Of a DNA stretch of 64,000 nucleotides, positions 58,331-64,000 are shown one piece after another; position 1 is the first letter of the stretch, and every line of letters begins with the position of its first letter. The DNA is from Plotosus lineatus (taxonomy: Eukaryota; Chordata; Actinopteri; Siluriformes; Plotosidae), in assembly GCA_024760905.1 (NCBI GenBank), contig CM045738.1, positions 48,040,797-48,104,796 of the forward strand, read 5' to 3'. The notes under the pieces are model-generated. The model worked only from the letters and a program-made list of their open reading frames with translations. It was not told the DNA's origin and did not search any database. Made by a program: the position numbers and the translations under genes.

Positions 58331-60423
58331 AGAAGAAGAGGGTGACGCCTGAGAGAAGGAGAACGTAGTGTACCTGTCCTACCTGCACCCCCGCTTTCAT
58401 TACACACAAAGCAACCACAATACGTCGCATTCATGTTCAAGGACAAATGTTTGCTGGAGCTTGTGTTTCGTTCTTCTGAATCAAAGCAGGATCACGTTAT
58501 GCTAGCAGGGCATATCTAACACCGAACAACATGTCCAGACCTAAGTTCCTTCTAAAAGGGTGAACATATAAAAACATCTCTTCTTTAACCGTTTGCCTTT
58601 TTAATACTCTACTTTTAAATAGTCGCATAAAAAACCTTGAATTTGAAAACAAAAGAAAGTGGAATGTTTAAGAAATATTTTCGAAAGTAAAGTCAGGGAA
58701 ATCTACAAGACAACATAAACAAAACAAGATGAACCTTCTCTGACGTGAATATTTTATACTTTGTTTGCGTGGCGTCTTCGTTTTCCCATTGAATCGTTGG
58801 ATTATTTTATACAACACGACGTGAGTTCTCTTTCTGATCCCTTAAACTGGGTCTCCAGAATAGAAGCTACATTGCATGACGTACTGCGCTTTTCCCCCAT
58901 CATGTTCTGGATAAACTGGTTTAACGTGTTTATGTTTGTTTAAGACCAAGGTGAACGTTTTCTTGAGAAGTAAATTTCAAAAAGAAAGGGTGGGTGGACA
59001 TGGCTGGAGGGAGTCATTATTTCCTCTTTGCCAAGTTTTGATACGCAGAAGCATGACAGACTTTTTAAGTCATTATTGTTTATGGGTGTTGCTTTAAAAA
59101 TCAGCCATTAAAACACGTATCGTGTGAGATTGATGATACTTAAGGTCGTGGTAGCTCTAAAAACGTAACGTTCTGCTTAAAAGGTCAGGAGTTTGAGCCC
59201 AACACCAAACTTCCAATGCTGAGCAAAGTCCGACTCTGCACTCTGACCCCAACTTTCTTCCAATTCATTTCCAATGCAAATAATATCCTGCCTTGGCGGC
59301 ACAGTTCTACAGGGGTTTCTACTTCTACCTCACAGCAAGAAGGTCCTGTTTTGTATTGGTTTTCTATTGTCCATTGGTAGCGCCCTTCCCCCGATCAAAA
59401 GACATTGGCAAGTTCAGCTGACTGGACATTTCCTTGGTGTGAAGGTGTATTAGCTCTGTGATATATCAGCAAGTGGGTGTACCCTGTCTTCGGCTGAAGT
59501 TGTCCAGGGTGGTCTCCAGCCTCCCCACGACCATAACAAGACATCAAGAGTAAAAAATAAAACCCATGAACCTTGGACAATCTGGTCCTGACCAGATTAC
59601 TTACAGCTATGGCATTAACTGATGGTACAGATAATATTCAGTCATACAAACTGTCTTTCCAATATACCATTGGATTGGATCTCAGATTTTAATCTTTGGG
59701 TGCAGGATAACATTTCTAAGTTGAATATTGATAAAGCTGAAGTTGGAGCGCTTGCACCGTCTGTGCTGACAGGCAGAAAAGACCTGCTTCATAAAGCGTA
59801 GGCTGTATAGACATCAGCGTGTTTCTGCACTGAGATGACCTGGCGAGCTGTCCATGGTGTATGCTGCCCTTGCTCACAGTCGGCTGAGATGGGCACCAGC
59901 CTCCCTGTGGCCCTAATTAAGATCAATTGGTTCAGAAAATGGATGAATGAAAGTCTTCCACTTTTAACGATGTCACTACGGTACCTTAGCTGAAATGTCT
60001 GTGTAGCCAGACGCTCTGTGGACTGTGAACACGTTCTTGGTATAGTTATTATACACTGCCCTCCCCACTTTCCTACATGTTCACATGGATAGTTTCGAAG
60101 TTGGTGGCCAGCCAGAATGGAGAGGGATACCACAAAAGCAAACTGGGAAAGGAACCATCAGCACAAGGGCCCTTAAAACCAATCGTCCTGACTGACTGTT
60201 ACGTCTCATGTGTAACGTCTCACAACCGTGTTCAACTCCCGAGCGGAGCAAATCATACCCGCTGGTATCACATTGATCCACAGCAAATCTTTTTTTTTTT
60301 TTTTTACACATGTGTTTGGATTGGTGCTCAGGCATAAGAATTCGCCACAGTTTACTCCGTTTCCTGCGGGTTTTTTTTTTTTTTTTTTTTGCAAGCCCAA
60401 ATGTCATTTTTGTAAATCATGCA
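58331..60423. other. Intergenic DNA with worn SINE pieces
   Basis: SINE-like remnants at about 59300-59545 and 59808-59948 (GACCTGGCGAGCTGTCCATG, CCCTAATTAAGATCAA). Poly(T) tracts lie at 60289-60304 and 60371-60390. No host exon was recognised. Confidence 0.5.
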
Positions 60424-60539
60424 CAGGGATCATATTCAATATTCAAAGTGAGATAATATGCAAACATATTCAAAGCTATAAATGCTTATAAAAACAACAA
60501 TTCTTCTTCTTCTTCTTCTTTTACTTTCGGCTGCTCCCT

Positions 60540-62770
60540 TCAGGGGTCGCCACAGCAAATCATCCGCCTCCACCTCACCCTGTCCTCCGCATCTTCTTTT
60601 CTGACTCCAACGACCTTCATGTCTTCCTTCACCACATCCATAAATCTCTTCTTCGGTCTTCCTCGAGGCCTTCTGCCTGGTAGTTCCAACCTCAGCATCT
60701 TACTGCCAATATACTCACTATCCCTCCTCTGTACATGTCCAAACCATCTCAATCTAGCCTCTCTGACTTTGTCTCCAAAACATCTTACGTGGGCTGTCCC
60801 TCTGATATACTCATTTCTGATCCTATCCATCCTCGTTGCTCCCAGGGAGAACCTCAACATTTTCATCTCCGCTACCTCCAGCTCTGCCTCCTGCCTTTTC
60901 CTCAGCGCCACTGTTTCTAAGCCATACAACATCGCTGGCCTCACCACCATCTTGTACACTTTTCCCTTCATTCTTGCCGATACTCTCCTATCACACACCA
61001 CACCAGACACTTTTCTCCAACCATTCCAACCTGCCTGCACACGCTTCTTCACCTCTTTTCCACACTCTCTATTGTTCTGGATTGTTGAGCCTAAATACTT
61101 AAAATCCTCCACCTTCTTTATCTCTGCCCCCTGTAACCTCACCGTTCCTCTTGGGTCCTTGCCGTTCATACACATGTATTCTGTCTTACTGAGACTAACC
61201 TTCATTCCCCTCCTTTCCAGGGCATACCTCCACCTCTCTAGATTTTCCTCCACTTGTTCTCTGCTCTCACTACAGATCACGATGTCATCTGCAAACATCA
61301 TAGTCCATGGAGATTCTTGTCTCACCTCGTCTGTCAGCCTGTCCATCACCATAGCAAACAAGAAGGGGCTCAGAGCTGACCCTTGATGCAGTCCCACTTC
61401 CACCTTGAATTCGTCGGTCACACCGACAGCACACCTCACTACTGTCTTACATCTCTCATACATGTCTTGCACCACTCTAACATACTTCTCTGCCACTCCA
61501 GACTTCCTCATGCAATACCACAGTTCTTCTCTTGGCACCCTGTCATATGCTTTTTCCAGATCCACAAAGGCACAATGTAGCTCCCTCTGACCTTCTCTGT
61601 ACTTCTCTATTAACATCCTCAAGGCAAACATTGCATCTGTGGTGCTCTTTCTTGGCATGAAACCAAACTGTTGTTCAGAAATGCTGACCTCTGCCCTTAG
61701 TCTAGCTTCCACTATTCTTTCCCATAACTTCATCGTATGGCTCATCAACTTTATCCCTCTGTAGTTCCTGCAACTCTGCACGTCTCCCTTGTTCTTAAAA
61801 ATGGGCACCAGCACACTTCTCCTCCACTCCTCCGGCATCTGCTCACTCTCTAGTACCGTGTTGAATGTTCTTGTCAGAAAATCTACTGCTACCTCTCCTA
61901 GACACTTCCATACCTCCACAGGTATATCATCAGGACCAACTGCCTTTCCATTCTTCATCCTCTTCAATGCCCTTCTCACTTCACTCTTACTGATCTTTGC
62001 TACATCCTGCTCCTCAATGGTTACCTCTTCTACTCTTTTTTCTCTCTCATTTTCCTCATTCATCAGCTCTTCAAAGTACTCTTTCCATCTTCCCAGCACA
62101 CTTCTGTCATTAGTCAATAGAGTTCCCTCTCTGTCCTTTATCAATCTAACTAGCTGCACGTCCTTCCCATCTCTATTTCTCTGCTGTGCCAACCTGTATA
62201 GATCATTTTCTCCCTCTTTACTATCCAACCTATCATACAAGTCATCATACGCCCTCTGTTTGGCCTTTGACACCGCTACCTTTGCCTTATGCTGTGTCTC
62301 CCTGTACTCCTGTTTACTCGCTTCGGTCCTCTCTGTTTCCCACTTCTTCTTGGCTAACCTCTTCCTTTGTACACACTCCTGCACTTCCTCATTCCACCAC
62401 CAAGTTTCCTTATCTACTCTCCTTCCAGAGGACACACCAAGTACTCTCCTACTGGTCTCCCTGATCACATTGGCTGTGGTTGTCCAGTCATCTGGAAGCA
62501 CTTCCTGACTACCCAAAGCCTGTTTCAACTCCTCCTTGAAGACAACACGACACTCTTCCTTTTTCAGCTTCCACCACTTTCTCTTCTGCTCTGCCTTTGC
62601 CTTTTTCACCTTTCTCACCATCAGAGTCATCCTGCACACCACCATCCTATGCTGTTTGGCAACACTCTCACCCACGATGACTTTGCAGTCACTGACTTCC
62701 TTCAAATTACATCGCCTACACAAGATGTAGTCTACCTGTGGGTGACTTATAAAAGCGGAGGTAGGAACAC
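60540..62770 (-). CDS. RTE reverse transcriptase of copy D, long open frame
   Basis: About 740 uninterrupted codons from VDYILCRRC (end of endonuclease) through the linker and RT to the stop. Landmarks are GKAVGPDDIPVEVWK, NYRGIKLMSHTMKLWERIVE, QFGFMPRKSTTDAMFALRML, DLEKAYDRVPREELW, GLHQGSALSPFLFAMVMDRL and MMFADDIVICSES (catalytic FADD). They continue with YLGSTIQNN and GRRPRGRPKKRFMDVVKED. The frame opens further upstream to 62861, but those first residues come from the inverted segment and are not native. This is the least damaged RT in the window and suggests a young insertion. Confidence 0.85.
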
Positions 62771-62847
62771 ACAGGTAGACTACATCTTGTGTAGGCGATG
62801 TAATTTGAAGGAAGTCAGTGACTGCAAAGTCATCGTGGGTGAGAGTG
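62663..62847. repeat. Perfect 78-bp inverted repeat inside RTE copy D
   Basis: Arms 62663-62740 and 62770-62847 are exact reverse complements, with a 29-bp spacer. The right arm is normal LINE sequence. The left arm plus spacer is the inverse of the same LINE segment and its upstream bases. Confidence 0.97.
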
Positions 62848-63372
62848 CATCCTTTTTGCAAAATCTATCAACATCTGTCCTTCTGCGTTCCTGTCCTGGA
62901 TACCAAACCTGCCCATCACTTCCTCGTCCCCTCTGTTTCCTGCACCAACATGTCCATTGAAGTCTGCACCAATGACCACTCTTTCACCTCTGGTGGTACT
63001 CTGCATCACTTCATCTAAGTCACTCCAGAATCTCTCCTTCTCTTCTAGCTCACATCCTGCCTGTGGGGCATAAGCACTAACAACATTGAGCATTACACCT
63101 TCAATTTCTAACTTGAGACTCATCACTCTGTCTGACACTCTTTTCACTTTTAGAACATTCCTGACATACTCCTCCTTCAAGATGACTCCGACTCCATTTC
63201 TCTTCCCATCCACACCGTGATAAAATAGCTTAAACCCTGCTCCTAAGCTTTTAGCTTTGCTACCTTTCCACCTGGTCTCCTGAACACACAGTATGTCCAC
63301 CTTCCTCCTCTGCATCATGTCAACCAGCTCTCTACCTTTTCTGTGCATAGTTCCAACATTCAAAGTCCCCAC
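62848..63372 (-). pseudogene. RTE endonuclease of copy D, truncated by the rearrangement
   Basis: It reads MGTLNVGTMHRKGRELVDMM, VDILCVQETRWKGSKAKSLG (catalytic Glu), VVIGADFNGHVGAGNRGDEE and LIDFAKRM. It then enters the inverted repeat, losing the last catalytic block in sense orientation. The upstream in-frame GLRV start matches the other copies. Confidence 0.85.
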
Positions 63373-64000
63373 TCTCAGTCCTAGACTCCTGCCTTTCCTC
63401 TTCTCTCTCTCTGCCTACGGACACGCCTCCCACCTCTCCTTCTTCGACGTCTTCGACCAACAGTAGTCCAATTTCCATCAGCACCCTGTTGATTGACAGC
63501 ACTGATGGCGGTCGTTGTTAACCCGGGCCTCGACCGATCCGGTATGGAGGTAATACTTTTGATTTGCATTATAAATAATTGGCATTGGTTTTACGTCGGA
63601 TGCCCTTCCTGACACAACCCTCTGCATTTCTCCGGGCTTGGGACCGGCATGAGGGGGAGAGACACTGGTTAGTGCACACCTCATGGCTGCATTGCTTATA
63701 ATAACAACAATTAAACATTCAAAAATAATGCACAAGATGTAAATAAAATATAAAAACACACACAGCACACAGATGCACTACTCACATAAAATGTAAGTCG
63801 TTTTGTTGGGGGGTTTTGGGTTGGGGTTTTTTTGTTTGTTTGTTTTTGTCTTTGTTTGTTTAGGTTTTTTTTTTTTTCTTCTTGCATAATTGGCCTTGTT
63901 TTGCGGCATTTTCCTTAACTTTTTTCCCTATTTTTCCTTAATTTACTTTTTTTTTGATGAATATTTTTGAAAAACCCGCGATGCACTAAAGCCACAGAAA

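Larger units (their letters stand above)
60503..63692 (-). mobile_element. RTE-type LINE copy D, near full length, with internal inversion
   Basis: A 20-bp target duplication with one mismatch flanks it: TGCTTATAAAAACAACAATT at 60483-60502 and TGCTTATAATAACAACAATT at 63693-63712. The 5' UTR begins near 63692; the 3' end is GAAGGGAGCAGCCGAAAG with a GAA tail. A deletion of about 90 bp and a perfect 78-bp inverted repeat at 62663-62847 separate the endonuclease from the RT part. Confidence 0.92.
60424..64000 (+). mobile_element. MITE with CAGGGATC terminus, split by RTE copy D and cut by the window end
   Basis: The left terminus CAGGGATCATATTCAATA is at 60424. After the RTE it resumes with TTAAACATTCAAAAATAATG and runs to CCCGCGATGCACTAAAG at the window end, as in 13043-13777. 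The right terminus is outside the window. Confidence 0.65.

Noticed and set aside
60540..62861. 773-residue open frame as a host gene
   Set aside because: It is the RT part of an RTE LINE; its first roughly 30-40 residues are read from an inverted segment.

Overview
This is a piece of vertebrate nuclear DNA, almost certainly from a teleost fish. It is AT-rich and crowded with long dinucleotide microsatellites. It carries Rex3 and other RTE-type LINEs, Tc1-like, pogo/Tigger-like and hAT elements, and tRNA-derived SINEs, a mix typical of ray-finned fish. I see no prokaryotic gene organisation, CRISPR array or convincing RNA gene. The species cannot be fixed from the sequence.

One host gene is present and appears complete. 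A desmosomal cadherin, best read as desmocollin (dsc2l-like), runs on the minus strand from a start codon at 51076 to a stop at 14248. I rebuilt 19 coding exons from splice sites. All introns are GT-AG, and all exon phases join into one open frame of 2472 nt (823 residues plus stop). Domain order: signal peptide, very short propeptide ending in RSKR, five extracellular cadherin repeats, a Cys-rich membrane-proximal stretch, one transmembrane helix, and a cytoplasmic tail encoded by a string of tiny exons. The C-terminal exon carries the catenin-binding motif. Exons and introns in order from the 5' end: exon 1 (51041-51076), exon 2 (48454-48507), exons 3-5 (45679 down to 38522), exons 6-12 (36511 down to 24325), exons 13-19 (19718 down to 14248).

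Everything else is transposable or simple-sequence DNA. Region 1-6.5 kb is a four-level nest: a pogo-like transposon holds a Tigger-like element and an RTE LINE, and the LINE holds a deleted second LINE. Region 9.6-14 kb is the 3' flank of the gene, with a composite SINE, a Tigger-like element carrying a large imperfect palindrome, and a MITE with an RTE fragment. Introns hold two Rex3 copies, four RTE copies or fragments, two Tc1-like elements, hAT and pogo remnants, MITEs, a 33-bp minisatellite and many SINEs. Region 51.1-64 kb is the 5' flank, with a degenerate Rex3, SINEs, about 490 bp of TG repeat, and an RTE with a perfect 78-bp hairpin.

No new multi-gene system is evident. The observations most worth following are the minimal propeptide of this desmocollin, the duplicated micro-exons of its tail, a SINE family whose 3' part copies both ends of the resident RTE LINE, and several dated nesting and rearrangement events.
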